Position numbers and translations under genes: made by a program
Shown here: piece after piece, positions 17,358-26,565 of the stretch
How the letters are laid out: the number at the start of each line of letters is the position of its first letter
How positions within the stretch are numbered: position 1 is the first letter of the stretch
Notes under the pieces: model-generated
What the model was told of the DNA's origin: nothing
The model's database searches: none
What the model saw: the letters and a program-made list of their open reading frames with translations, nothing else
Source: Streptomyces sp. AV19
Lineage (GTDB): Bacteria > Actinomycetota > Actinomycetes > Streptomycetales > Streptomycetaceae
NCBI RefSeq assembly: GCF_015999245.1
Contig: NZ_JAEAMR010000010.1
Location: forward strand, 24,889 to 68,082
DNA: 43,194 bases
Reading direction: 5' to 3'

Positions 17358-17470
17358 GTGAGCCCCCGTGCGACGCCGCCGGGCCGTGGGAGTGTGACGC
17401 ACGGCACTTCCCGCCCCGGGAACCGGGGCCCGGCGCGCCCCTCGCTTCGCGACGGGCCGGGTGCGCCCGG

Positions 17471-17484
17471 TACGCTCACCGCCG
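17471..17484 (+). promoter_or_regulatory. Putative leaderless murE promoter
   Basis: A -10-like TACGCT (17471-17476) ends 7 nt before GTG 17484, which has no Shine-Dalgarno sequence. This spacing places transcription initiation on or next to the start codon. The -35 is weak. The 126-nt ftsI-murE spacer also contains a short hairpin (GGGAGTG with CACTTCCC, about 17389-17413). Confidence 0.45.
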
Positions 17485-19088
17485 TGCCCCACGCTGATCA
17501 GTCCCCAGCCACCCCCCCGGAAGCAGCCGCTCCGGGAGCGCCCCGTCCCACCCGGGTCCGGCCAGTGCCCCTCGCGGACCTCGCCGGTCAGCTGGGCATC
17601 CGAGCCCCCGAAGGCGCTCAGGGCCCCGAAGGCGCCGCCGTCACCGGCATCACCCACGACTCGCGCGCCGTCCGCCCCGGCGACCTGTACGCCGCCCTGC
17701 CCGGTGCCCGCTTCCACGGCGCCGGCTTCGCCGCCCAGGCGGCCGGCCTCGGCGCCGCCGCCGTGCTGACCGACCCGGCGGGCGCCGAGCGTGCCGCCGC
17801 CACCGGCCTCCCGGTCCTCGTCGTCGACGACCCGCGGGCCCGGATGGGCGCCCTCGCGGCGACGGTCTACGGCGAGCCCGGCCGGGAGCTGCTGCAGATC
17901 GGCATCACCGGCACGTCCGGCAAGACCACCACCGCGTACCTCATCGAGGGCGGGCTGCGCGCCGCCGGGCACCTGACGGGCCTGATCGGCACCGTCGAGT
18001 CCCGCATCGGCGACGAGCGCGTCAAGTCCGAGCGCACCACCCCCGAGGCCACCGACCTGCAGGCCCTCTTCGCCGTGATGCGCGAGCGGGACGTCCGCTC
18101 GGTCGCCATGGAGGTCTCCAGCCACGCGCTGGTGCTCGGGCGGGTGGACGGCTGCGTCTTCGACGTCGCGGTCTTCAACAACCTCAGCCCGGAGCACATG
18201 GAGTTCCACTCCGGCATGGAGGACTACTACCGGGCCAAGGCCGAGCTCTTCACCAAGGAGCGCAGCCGGCTCGGCGTCGTCAACCTGGACGACGCCCACG
18301 GGCGCCGCCTGGCCGGGGGCGACTCCGAGGTCCCGGTGGTCACCTTCTCCGCCGAGGGCCGCCCCGAGGCCGACTGGCGCGCCGTGGACGTCGTCACCGG
18401 CCCGTTCGACTCCACGTTCACCATCGAGGGCCCCGACGGGGTCCGGGTGTCCGCCCGTTCCCCGCTGGCCGGGCCCTTCAACGTGGCCAACGCGCTCGCC
18501 GCCGTCGTCGCCCTGGTCGCCGCCGGGACCGAGCCGCAGGCCGCCGCCGACGGCGTCGCCGCCGTGCCCGGCGTCCCCGGCCGGCTGGAGCGCGTGGACG
18601 CCGGGCAGCCCTACCTGGCCGTCGTGGACTACGCCCACAAGACGGACGCCGTCGAATCGGTTCTCCGCGCGCTGCGCGAGGTCACCCCCGGCCGCATCCA
18701 CGCCGTCCTCGGCTGCGGCGGCGACCGGGACACCACCAAGCGCGCCCCGATGGGCGCCGCGCTGGCCCGCCTCGCCGACACCGCCGTCCTGACCTCCGAC
18801 AACCCCCGCTCCGAGGATCCGCTCGCGATCCTCGCCACCATGCTCACGGGCGCCGCCGAGGTGCCCGCGGGCGAGCGCGGCGCCGTCCTGCTGATGGAGG
18901 ACCGCGCCCAGGCCATCGCGGCCGCCGTAGTCCGTGCCGAACCCGGCGACACCGTCCTCGTCCTGGGCAAGGGCCACGAACAGGGCCAGGACGTCGCCGG
19001 GGTGGTACGCCCCTTCGACGACCGCCGGGTGCTGCGCGAGGCCATCGAGCGCACCCAGGCGGCCACGCACCGGAACGACCAGGGATGA
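17484..19088 (+). CDS. murE: UDP-MurNAc-tripeptide synthetase MurE (diaminopimelate-adding)
   Basis: A 534-residue ATP-dependent ligase adding the third stem-peptide residue to UDP-MurNAc-L-Ala-D-Glu. ITHDSRAVRPGDLYAAL is in the N-terminal UDP domain. The P-loop GITGTSGKTTT has K147, followed by SERTTPEATDLQ, VSSHALVLGRV and FNNLSPEHMEFH. The substrate-specifying D439-N-P-R442 motif indicates diaminopimelate rather than lysine; streptomycetes use the LL isomer. I prefer GTG 17484 (VPHADQSP). The in-frame GTG 17358 would add 42 low-complexity residues and translate the promoter and hairpin. Confidence 0.93.
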   Translation: MPHADQSPATPPEAAAPGAPRPTRVRPVPLADLAGQLGIRAPEGAQGPEGAAVTGITHDSRAVRPGDLYAALPGARFHGAGFAAQAAGLGAAAVLTDPAGAERAAATGLPVLVVDDPRARMGALAATVYGEPGRELLQIGITGTSGKTTTAYLIEGGLRAAGHLTGLIGTVESRIGDERVKSERTTPEATDLQALFAVMRERDVRSVAMEVSSHALVLGRVDGCVFDVAVFNNLSPEHMEFHSGMEDYYRAKAELFTKERSRLGVVNLDDAHGRRLAGGDSEVPVVTFSAEGRPEADWRAVDVVTGPFDSTFTIEGPDGVRVSARSPLAGPFNVANALAAVVALVAAGTEPQAAADGVAAVPGVPGRLERVDAGQPYLAVVDYAHKTDAVESVLRALREVTPGRIHAVLGCGGDRDTTKRAPMGAALARLADTAVLTSDNPRSEDPLAILATMLTGAAEVPAGERGAVLLMEDRAQAIAAAVVRAEPGDTVLVLGKGHEQGQDVAGVVRPFDDRRVLREAIERTQAATHRNDQG

Positions 19089-19168
19089 CAGACCGCCATG
19101 CGCGCACAGCAGCAACCGGCCCCGGAGGCCCTCCGGAAGCCCGACCGAACGGCCGGAGGTGACCACCG

Positions 19169-20590
19169 GTGATCCCTCTGTCCCTCGCCGAGATCGCCGC
19201 TGTCGTCGGCGGGCAGCAGCACGACATACCGGACCCGGACGTCCGGGTCACCGGACCCGTCGTCATCGACTCCCGTGAGGTGGTTCCCGGCGGCCTGTTC
19301 GCGGCCTTCGCCGGGGAGTACGTCGACGGGCACGACTACGCCGAGCGTGCCGTCGCGGCGGGCGCGGTGGCCGTACTGGCCACCCGCCCCGTCGGCGTAC
19401 CGGCCGTCGTCGTCCCGGACGTCGTCGCCGCGCTCGGCGCGCTGGCCCGCGCCGTCACCGGGCGCCTGGGTGCCACCGTCGTCGGACTGACCGGCTCGGC
19501 GGGCAAGACCAGCACCAAGGACCTGATCGGCCAGCTGCTGGAGCGGCTCGGCCCGACCGTCTGCCCGGCCGGCAACCTCAACAACGAGATCGGCCTGCCG
19601 GTGACCGCGCTGCGCGCCACCGAGGACACCCGCCACCTCGTCCTGGAGATGGGCGCCCGCGGCATCGGCCACATCCGCTACCTCGCGGAGCTCACCCCGC
19701 CGCGCATCGGCCTCGTGCTCAACGTCGGCACCGCGCACATCGGGGAGTTCGGCGGCCGGGAGCAGATCGCCGTCGCCAAGGGCGAGCTGGCCGAGTCCCT
19801 GCCGGCGGCCGCCGAGGGCGGCGTCGCCGTGCTCAACGCCGACGACCCGCTGGTGCGCGCCATGGCCGGCCGCACCAAGGCCCGCGTCGTGCTGTTCGGC
19901 GAGGCCGCCGACGCCGACGTGCGCGCCGCGGACGTCCGGCTGACCGCGGCCGGGCAGCCCGCCTTCACGCTGCACACACCCACCGGGTGCGCCGACGTGA
20001 CGATGCGGCTGTACGGTGAGCACCACGTGTCGAACGCGCTCGCCGCGGCCGCCGTCGCCCATGAGCTGGGCATGCCCGTGCAGGAGATCGCCTCGGCGCT
20101 CTCCGGGGCCGGCCAGCTCTCCCGCTGGCGGATGGAGGTCACCGAGCGCGCGGACGGCGTGACGATCGTCAACGACGCCTACAACGCGAACCCCGAGTCC
20201 ATGCGAGCCGCGCTCCGCGCGCTGGCCGCCATGGGCGATGCCGCCAAGGCGCGGGGGGGACGCACGTGGGCGGTGCTCGGCAAGATGGCCGAGCTGGGCG
20301 AGGAGTCGCTCGCCGAGCACGACGCGGTCGGACGGCTCGCCGTCCGGCTCAACGTCAGCAAGCTCGTGGCAGTCGGGGGCAGGGAAGCGGCCTGGCTGTG
20401 CATGGGTGCCTACAACGAGGGTTCGTGGGGTGAGGAGTCGGTGCACGTGTCCGACGTGCGGGCGGCGGTCGACCTGTTGCGCAGCGAGCTGCGCCCGGGA
20501 GACGTCGTACTGGTGAAGGGGTCCAGGTCGGTGGGCCTGGAACGGGTGGCCGAGCAGCTGCTCGCCGCTGAGGGCGAGGTCACCGGCTGA
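19169..20590 (+). CDS. murF: UDP-MurNAc-pentapeptide synthetase MurF
   Basis: A 473-residue ligase adding D-Ala-D-Ala to complete the UDP-MurNAc pentapeptide in the cytoplasm. P-loop GLTGSAGKTSTK (K113), AGNLNNEIGLP, MGARGIGHI, LNVGTAHIGEFG, GEHHVSNALAAAA and NDAYNANPESM are all family signatures. Start GTG 19169 has CGGAGGTG upstream. The 80-nt murE-murF spacer contains the CG-rich inverted segment CCGGAGGCCCTCCGG. Its stop overlaps the mraY start by one base (TGATG), implying coupling. Confidence 0.96.
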   Translation: MIPLSLAEIAAVVGGQQHDIPDPDVRVTGPVVIDSREVVPGGLFAAFAGEYVDGHDYAERAVAAGAVAVLATRPVGVPAVVVPDVVAALGALARAVTGRLGATVVGLTGSAGKTSTKDLIGQLLERLGPTVCPAGNLNNEIGLPVTALRATEDTRHLVLEMGARGIGHIRYLAELTPPRIGLVLNVGTAHIGEFGGREQIAVAKGELAESLPAAAEGGVAVLNADDPLVRAMAGRTKARVVLFGEAADADVRAADVRLTAAGQPAFTLHTPTGCADVTMRLYGEHHVSNALAAAAVAHELGMPVQEIASALSGAGQLSRWRMEVTERADGVTIVNDAYNANPESMRAALRALAAMGDAAKARGGRTWAVLGKMAELGEESLAEHDAVGRLAVRLNVSKLVAVGGREAAWLCMGAYNEGSWGEESVHVSDVRAAVDLLRSELRPGDVVLVKGSRSVGLERVAEQLLAAEGEVTG

Positions 20591-21654
20591 TGAACCAGAT
20601 CCTTGTCGCGGGTGTCATCGGTCTCTTCCTGACCCTCATCGGCACCCCGCTGCTGATCAAGTTCCTGGCCCGCAAGGGCTACGGCCAGTTCATCCGCGAC
20701 GACGGCCCGCGCGGCCACGCCGGGAAGAAGGGCACGCCCACCATGGGCGGCATCGCCTTCATCCTGGCCACGCTCGTCGCCTACGCGCTGACCAAGGTCG
20801 TCACCAGCAGCAACCCGACGACCTCCGGTCTGCTGGTGCTGTTCCTGACGGCCGGCATGGGCCTGGTCGGCTTCCTCGACGACTACATCAAGATCGTCAA
20901 GCAGCGGAGCCTCGGTCTGCGCGCCAAGGCGAAGATGGCCGGCCAGCTGATCGTCGGCATCGCCTTCGCGGTGCTCGCGCTGCAGTTCGCGGACGTCCGC
21001 GGGCAGACGCCGGCCTCCACCCGGCTCTCGTTCACCCAGGACTTCGGCTGGACGCTCGGCCCGGTGATCTTCGTGGTCTGGGCGCTGTTCATGATCCTCG
21101 CGATGTCGAACGGCGTGAACCTCACCGACGGCCTCGACGGCCTGGCCACCGGCGCCTCGGTGATGGTCTTCGGCGCGTACGTGTTCATCGGCACCTGGCA
21201 GCACGGCCAGTGGTGCGGCAACCCGCTGACCTCCGGCGCCGCCTGTTACGAGGTGCGCGATCCACTCGACCTGGCCGTCGTCGCCTCGGCGCTGATGGGC
21301 TCGTGCTTCGGCTTCCTGTGGTGGAACACCTCGCCCGCCAAGATCTTCATGGGTGACACCGGTTCGCTCGCCCTCGGCGGCGCGCTCGCGGGTCTGGCCA
21401 TCTGCTCCCGCACCGAGCTGCTGCTCGCCCTGCTCGGCGGTCTGTTCGTGCTGATCACCATGTCCGTGGTGATCCAGGTCGGCTCCTTCCGCATGACCGG
21501 GAAGCGCGTCTTCCGCATGGCCCCGCTCCAGCACCACTTCGAACTCAAGGGGTGGAGCGAAGTCCTTGTGGTGGTCCGGTTCTGGATCATCCAGGGCCTG
21601 TGCGTGGCCGTCGGCCTCGGAATCTTCTACGCGGGATGGCTGGCCATCAAGTGA
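20590..21654 (+). CDS. mraY: Phospho-MurNAc-pentapeptide translocase MraY
   Basis: A 354-residue integral membrane enzyme, about ten helices, transferring phospho-MurNAc-pentapeptide to undecaprenyl phosphate to make lipid I. Conserved loops are GPRGHAGKKGTPTMGG, the FLDDYIK aspartate pair (D97-D98), NLTDGLDGLA (N177 to D183), FMGDTGSLALGG and the C-terminal APLQHHFELKGW. The length is normal. It overlaps murF by one base at its start and murD at its stop (GTGA), so it sits in the most compact part of the cluster. Confidence 0.97.
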   Translation: MNQILVAGVIGLFLTLIGTPLLIKFLARKGYGQFIRDDGPRGHAGKKGTPTMGGIAFILATLVAYALTKVVTSSNPTTSGLLVLFLTAGMGLVGFLDDYIKIVKQRSLGLRAKAKMAGQLIVGIAFAVLALQFADVRGQTPASTRLSFTQDFGWTLGPVIFVVWALFMILAMSNGVNLTDGLDGLATGASVMVFGAYVFIGTWQHGQWCGNPLTSGAACYEVRDPLDLAVVASALMGSCFGFLWWNTSPAKIFMGDTGSLALGGALAGLAICSRTELLLALLGGLFVLITMSVVIQVGSFRMTGKRVFRMAPLQHHFELKGWSEVLVVVRFWIIQGLCVAVGLGIFYAGWLAIK

Positions 21655-23075
21655 CCACCTCGGAGTTCAACGGCAAGCACATCACCGTCGCCGGCCTCGG
21701 CGTGAGCGGCGTCAGCGCCGCCCGCGCCCTGGCCGGCCTCGGCGCCCGCGTCACCGTCGTGGACGGCGGCGACGGCCCGGCCCTGCGCGAGCGCGCGGCC
21801 GGCCTGGGCGACGACGTCACCGTCCGCCTCGGGGACGCGGCGACGCTCCCCGAGGGCACCGACCTCGTCGTCACCTCGCCCGGCTGGCGTCCCGACAGCC
21901 CGCTGTTCGCGGCCGCCGCCGCGGCGGGCGTGGACGTCGTCGGCGACGTCGAGATCGCCTGGCGGATCCGCGGCGAGGGCGCCCCGCCCTGGCTCGCCGT
22001 CACCGGCACCAACGGCAAGACCACCACGGTCCAGATGCTCGCCTCCATCCTGGAGGCCGCCGGGCTGCGCACCGCCGCCGTCGGCAACATCGGCACGCCG
22101 ATCATCGACGTGGTGCTCTCCCAGGAGCCCTACGACGTCCTCGCCGTCGAGCTCTCCAGCTACCAGCTGCACTGGGCGCCCTCCGTGCGCGCCCACTCCG
22201 CGGCCGTGCTCAACCTGGCCCCGGACCACCTCGACTGGCACGGCTCCATGGCCGCCTACGCGGCCGACAAGGGCCGGGTCTACGAGGGCAACCGGGTCGC
22301 CTGCGTCTACAACACCGCGGACGCGCGCACCGAGCAGCTGGTCCGCGACGCCGACGTCGAGGAGGGCTGCCGCGCCATCGGCTTCACCCTCGGGGCCCCC
22401 GGCCTCTCCGAGGTCGGCGTGGTCGACGGCATCCTCGTCGACCGGGCGTTCGTCGCCGACCGGCAGCGCAACGCCCAGGAGCTCGCCGAGGTCTCCGACG
22501 TCCACCCGCCGGCCCCGCACAACATCGCCAACGCCCTGGCGGCCGCCGCCCTCGCCCGCGCCTTCGGCGTCGATCCGAAGGCGGTCCGCGACGGACTGCG
22601 TGCCTTCCGGCCAGACGCCCACCGCATCGCCCACGTCGCCGACGTGGACGGCGTGGCCTACGTGGACGACTCCAAGGCCACCAACACGCACGCCGCCGAG
22701 GCGTCGCTGGCCTCCTACGAGTCGATCGTCTGGATCGCCGGCGGCCTCGCCAAGGGAGCCACCTTCGACGAGCTCGTCACCCGGTCCGCGAAGCGGCTGC
22801 GCGGCGCCGTCCTCATCGGGGCGGACCGCGCCCTGATCAAGGAGGCGCTGGCGCGACACGCCCCGGATGTCCCGGTGGTGGACCTCGACCGGACCGACAC
22901 TGGGGCGATGGCCGAGGCCGTCCGCCGGGCGGCCGCCCTCGCAGGCGAGGGCGACACGGTCCTCATGGCCCCGGCCTGTGCGTCGATGGACATGTTCACC
23001 AACTACGGCGAGCGGGGCGAGGCGTTCGCCGCCGCGGTCCGGGAGCTGGCTTCCGGCCGCACCACCGAGGAGTAG
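21651..23075 (+). CDS. murD: UDP-MurNAc-L-alanine:D-glutamate ligase MurD
   Basis: A 474-residue cytoplasmic ligase adding D-Glu to UDP-MurNAc-L-Ala. The N-terminal UDP-binding fold is VAGLGVSGVSAARALAGLG, with ATP motif VTGTNGKTTT (K123), ELSSYQLHW, LNLAPDHLDWHGSM, HNIANALAAAAL, the ligase-conserved YVDDSKATNTHAAEASL and WIAGGLAKGATF. GTG 21651 (VTTSEFNGKH) overlaps the mraY stop; the upstream in-frame ATG at 21552 lies inside mraY and is rejected. ftsW starts 52 nt later. Confidence 0.96.
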   Translation: MTTSEFNGKHITVAGLGVSGVSAARALAGLGARVTVVDGGDGPALRERAAGLGDDVTVRLGDAATLPEGTDLVVTSPGWRPDSPLFAAAAAAGVDVVGDVEIAWRIRGEGAPPWLAVTGTNGKTTTVQMLASILEAAGLRTAAVGNIGTPIIDVVLSQEPYDVLAVELSSYQLHWAPSVRAHSAAVLNLAPDHLDWHGSMAAYAADKGRVYEGNRVACVYNTADARTEQLVRDADVEEGCRAIGFTLGAPGLSEVGVVDGILVDRAFVADRQRNAQELAEVSDVHPPAPHNIANALAAAALARAFGVDPKAVRDGLRAFRPDAHRIAHVADVDGVAYVDDSKATNTHAAEASLASYESIVWIAGGLAKGATFDELVTRSAKRLRGAVLIGADRALIKEALARHAPDVPVVDLDRTDTGAMAEAVRRAAALAGEGDTVLMAPACASMDMFTNYGERGEAFAAAVRELASGRTTEE

Positions 23076-23127
23076 CCGCCCGGCGCCCGCCGCGGCCGGA
23101 CGGCGCGGGACCAGCGGAGGGGACCGG

Positions 23128-24525
23128 ATGCACGACCACGTCGCACCACGGCCGGGGCCGCGGGGCCCGTGGACGGCCCTGCGCGGGCCCTCCGCGGGCT
23201 CCCGCGCCGTCCGCCGTCCCTCCCGGCCCCCGGCCGCCCGCGGCGGCACCCCGGGCGGCGGGCGCGGCGGCCCGCCGCGCGGCACCGTCCTCGGCGGTCT
23301 GCGCACCCTGCACACCCGGGCCCGGCGCGCCTGGGACCGCCCGCTGACCGCCTACTACCTCATCCTCGGCGGCTCGCTGCTGATCCTCGTGCTGGGCCTG
23401 GTGATGGTCTACTCGGCCTCCCAGATCAAGGCCCTGCAGAGCGGGCTCGCCCCCACGTACTTCTTCCGCAAGCAGCTGCTGGCCGCCGCCATCGGCGCCG
23501 TCCTGCTGCTGGTGGCCGCCCGCACCCCCGTCAAGCTGCTGCGCGCGCTGGCCTACCCGCTGCTCGCCGGAACGGTCTTCCTGCTCGTCCTGGTCCAGGT
23601 CCCGGGCATCGGCGAGACCATCAACGGCAACACCAACTGGATCTCCCTCGGCGGCCCCTTCCAGGCTCAGCCCAGCGAGTTCGCCAAGCTCGCCGTGGTG
23701 CTCTGGGGCGCCGACCTGCTGGCCCGCAAGCAGTCCAAGAAGCTGCTCACCCAGTGGAAGCACCTGCTGGTGCCCCTGGTCCCGGTCACCTTCGTGCTGC
23801 TCGGCCTGATCATGGTCGGCGGCGACATGGGCACCACCGTCGTCCTCACCGCGGTCCTGCTCGGCCTGCTGTGGGTGGCCGGCGCCCCCACCCGGCTGTT
23901 CTCCTCGGTGATCGGCGTCACGGCGGCGCTCGCCTTCCTGTTCATCAAGACCAGCGCCAACCGCATGTCCCGGCTGGCCTGCATCGGCGCCACCGATCCG
24001 GGCGCCAATGATCAGTGCTGGCAGGCCGTGCACGGAATCTACGCCCTGGCCAACGGCGGCTGGTTCGGTGCCGGACTCGGTGCGAGCGTCGAAAAATGGG
24101 GCGAACTGCCCGAGCCCCACACCGACTTCATCTTCGCGATCACCGGCGAGGAACTGGGCCTGGCGGGGACGCTGTCGGTTCTCGCCCTGTTCGCGGCTCT
24201 AGGCTATGCGGGTATCCGCGTGGCCGGACGCACGGAGGACCCCTTCGTGAGGTACGCCGCGGGAGCGGTGACCACCTGGATCACGGCCCAGGCCGTGGTC
24301 AACATCGGTGCGGTGCTCGGCCTGCTGCCGATCGCCGGAGTACCGCTGCCGCTGTTCTCCTACGGAGGGTCCGCCCTGCTGCCGACCATGTTCGCCATCG
24401 GTCTGCTCATCGCCTTCGCACGCGACGAGCCCGGTGCGCGGGCGGCGCTGGCCATGCGGCAGCCTGGGGTGAGATGGAAGACGATGAGACGGCGCGTCAA
24501 GAAGCGGCCGTCCGGAGAGCGGTGA
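23128..24525 (+). CDS. ftsW: Lipid II polymerase FtsW (SEDS family)
   Basis: A 465-residue SEDS glycosyltransferase that polymerises lipid II at the septum with FtsI. About 70 Arg/Pro/Gly-rich cytoplasmic residues precede ten membrane helices starting with YYLILGGSLLILVLGLVMVYS. SEDS landmarks are GNTNWISLGG, QPSEFAKLAVVL, GGDMGTT, ANGGWFGAGLG, ELPEPHTDFIFAITGEELG and VPLPLFSYGGSALL. ATG 23128 has GGAGGGGA upstream. The gene ends 6 nt before murG. In Streptomyces FtsW is needed for division but not for viability. Confidence 0.95.
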   Translation: MHDHVAPRPGPRGPWTALRGPSAGSRAVRRPSRPPAARGGTPGGGRGGPPRGTVLGGLRTLHTRARRAWDRPLTAYYLILGGSLLILVLGLVMVYSASQIKALQSGLAPTYFFRKQLLAAAIGAVLLLVAARTPVKLLRALAYPLLAGTVFLLVLVQVPGIGETINGNTNWISLGGPFQAQPSEFAKLAVVLWGADLLARKQSKKLLTQWKHLLVPLVPVTFVLLGLIMVGGDMGTTVVLTAVLLGLLWVAGAPTRLFSSVIGVTAALAFLFIKTSANRMSRLACIGATDPGANDQCWQAVHGIYALANGGWFGAGLGASVEKWGELPEPHTDFIFAITGEELGLAGTLSVLALFAALGYAGIRVAGRTEDPFVRYAAGAVTTWITAQAVVNIGAVLGLLPIAGVPLPLFSYGGSALLPTMFAIGLLIAFARDEPGARAALAMRQPGVRWKTMRRRVKKRPSGER

Positions 24526-24531
24526 ATTTCG

Positions 24532-25626
24532 GTGCATGTCGTACTCGCCGGCGGGGGGACCGCCGGCCACATCGAGCCCGCGCTCGCCCTCGCGGACGCC
24601 CTGCGCAGGCAGGACCCGACCGTGGGGATCACGGCGCTCGGCACGGAGCGCGGGCTGGAGACCCGGCTCGTGCCCGAGCGGGGCTATGAGCTCGGCCTCA
24701 TCCCCGCCGTACCGCTGCCTCGCAAGCCCACCCCGGAACTGATCACCGTCCCCGGTCGGCTGCGCGGCACCATCAAGGCGGCCGAGCAGATCCTGGAGCG
24801 CACCAAGGCGGACTGCGTGGTCGGCTTCGGCGGCTACGTGGCGCTGCCCGGCTACCTGGCCGCCAAGCGGCTCGGGGTGCCGATCATCGTCCACGAGGCC
24901 AACGCCCGCCCGGGCCTGGCCAACAAGATCGGCTCGCGCTACGCCGCCGGGGTGGCCGTGTCCACCCCCGACAGCAAGCTGCGCAACGCCCGCTACGTGG
25001 GCATCCCGCTGCGCCGCACCATCGCCACCCTGGACCGGGTGGCCCTGCGCCACGAGGCGCGGGTGGCCTTCGGCCTCGACCCCAACCTGCCGACGCTGCT
25101 GGTCTCCGGCGGCTCGCAGGGCGCCCGCCGGCTCAACGAGGTCGTCCAGGCCGTCGCCCCCTCGCTGCAGCGCTCCGGCGTCCAGATCCTGCACGCGGTC
25201 GGCCCGAAGAACGACCTGCCGCACGTGGACAACATGCCCGGAATGCCGCCTTACATCCCGGTATCGTATGTGGACCGCATGGACCTCGCGTACGCCGCGG
25301 CGGACATGATGCTCTGCCGCGCGGGCGCGATGACCGTCGCCGAACTGTCCGCCGTCGGGCTCCCGGCCGCCTACGTCCCGCTGCCCATCGGCAACGGCGA
25401 ACAGCGGCTCAACGCCCAGCCGGTGGTCAAGGCCGGCGGCGGACTGCTGGTCGACGACGCCGAGCTGAGCCCCGAGTGGATCCACCACAACGTGCTCCCG
25501 GTGCTCACCGACCCGCACCGGCTGTACGACATGTCCCGCGCCGCCGCCGAGTTCGGCCGCCGGGACGCCGACGAGCTGCTGGTCGGCATGGTGTACGAGG
25601 CGATCGCCGCACGCAGGGCGGGCTGA
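24532..25626 (+). CDS. murG: UDP-GlcNAc transferase MurG
   Basis: A 364-residue GT-B peripheral membrane enzyme that adds GlcNAc to lipid I, giving lipid II. Visible are the N-terminal Gly loop VLAGGGTAGHIEPALALA, GFGGYVALPGYLAA, HEANARPGLANK, the second Gly loop LLVSGGSQGARRLNE, SYVDRMDLAYAAADMMLCRAGAMTVAEL and GNGEQRLNAQP. GTG 24532 lies 6 nt after the ftsW stop with AGAGCGGTGAA upstream. ftsQ follows after 29 nt. Confidence 0.96.
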   Translation: MHVVLAGGGTAGHIEPALALADALRRQDPTVGITALGTERGLETRLVPERGYELGLIPAVPLPRKPTPELITVPGRLRGTIKAAEQILERTKADCVVGFGGYVALPGYLAAKRLGVPIIVHEANARPGLANKIGSRYAAGVAVSTPDSKLRNARYVGIPLRRTIATLDRVALRHEARVAFGLDPNLPTLLVSGGSQGARRLNEVVQAVAPSLQRSGVQILHAVGPKNDLPHVDNMPGMPPYIPVSYVDRMDLAYAAADMMLCRAGAMTVAELSAVGLPAAYVPLPIGNGEQRLNAQPVVKAGGGLLVDDAELSPEWIHHNVLPVLTDPHRLYDMSRAAAEFGRRDADELLVGMVYEAIAARRAG

Positions 25627-25655
25627 CGGCCCGCACAGGCAGGAGGCTGAGCAGC

Positions 25656-26537
25656 GTGGCCGGACCGACGACCGCCCGGCGCGGCGGCGAACGGAACCGT
25701 AAGCCGGCGCCGAAGTCGTCGGCCGGCTCCTCCCGGCCCCCCAGGGGGCCCAAGAGGAAGCCCGCCCGCCCCCGGGGGCGGGCGGGTGCCGGAAGGGGCC
25801 GCGCGGGCCGCCTCGGCGCGCTCGCGGGGCTCTCGCGGCGCACCCGGCTGATCCTGGCGGCGGTCGCGGCCGCGCTGCTCGGCACGGGCGTCGTCTGGGT
25901 CCTGTACGGCTCCGGCTGGCTGCGCGCCACCCACGTCGAGGTCGGGGGCACCGAGGTCCTGACGGCCGACGAGGTGCGCGAGGCCGCCGCCGTACCGCTC
26001 GGCGAGCCGCTGGTGTCCGTGGACACCGACGCCATCGCGGACCGGCTGCGCGAGCGGCTGCCGCGGATCGAGTCGGTCGACGTCGGACGGTCCTGGCCGC
26101 ACGGGATCCGGCTGGAAGTGACCGAACGTCAGCCGAAAGCGATCCTCGAAAAGGGCGGGAAGTTTATCGAAATCGACGGTATGGGCGTGCGGTTCGCCAC
26201 AGTCGATCGGGCTCCCGCCAAGGTGCCGCGGCTGGTGATGGAGGCCCCGGAGGACTCGCCGGGCATCCGCCACTTCGGCCGCGCGCGCCTGGAGCGCGAG
26301 GGCGTGCGCGCCTCGGCGTCCCTGCCCGCGGACGTGCGCCGTGACACCCTCGTCATCCGCGTACGCTCGTACGACTCCATCACCGTGGAGTTGACGGGGG
26401 GTCGGACCGTCGTCTGGGGCAGCGGCGAGCGGGGCGACGCCAAGGCCCGTTCGCTGACGGCGCTGATGAAGGCGGCGGGCGGTGCGAAGCGTTTCGACGT
26501 CAGCGCCCCGGGCGCCCCCGCGGCGTCGGGGAGTTGA
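25656..26537 (+). CDS. ftsQ: Cell division protein FtsQ
   Basis: A 293-residue bitopic protein. A very basic cytoplasmic tail of about 60 residues (many RK, KPARPRGRAG) precedes one membrane helix (about 66-84). The extracytoplasmic POTRA domain starts ATHVEVGGTEVLTADEV, and the FtsQ beta domain contains SWPHGIRLEVTERQPKAIL. GTG 25656 has a consensus AGGAGG (25641-25646). FtsQ recruits FtsL and, where present, FtsB. The 240-nt gap to ftsZ carries ftsZ promoters, and one inverted repeat begins about 36 nt after the stop. Confidence 0.92.
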   Translation: MAGPTTARRGGERNRKPAPKSSAGSSRPPRGPKRKPARPRGRAGAGRGRAGRLGALAGLSRRTRLILAAVAAALLGTGVVWVLYGSGWLRATHVEVGGTEVLTADEVREAAAVPLGEPLVSVDTDAIADRLRERLPRIESVDVGRSWPHGIRLEVTERQPKAILEKGGKFIEIDGMGVRFATVDRAPAKVPRLVMEAPEDSPGIRHFGRARLEREGVRASASLPADVRRDTLVIRVRSYDSITVELTGGRTVVWGSGERGDAKARSLTALMKAAGGAKRFDVSAPGAPAASGS

Positions 26538-26565
26538 CGCCCGGTGGGGCCGGGCAGCACCCTGG

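Noticed and set aside
14904..19166. A 1420-residue open frame antisense to ftsL-ftsI-murE
   Set aside because: It is a by-product of high GC in the codon positions of the real genes. The translation is low-complexity and contains no recognisable domain, while the plus strand encodes intact FtsL, FtsI and MurE.
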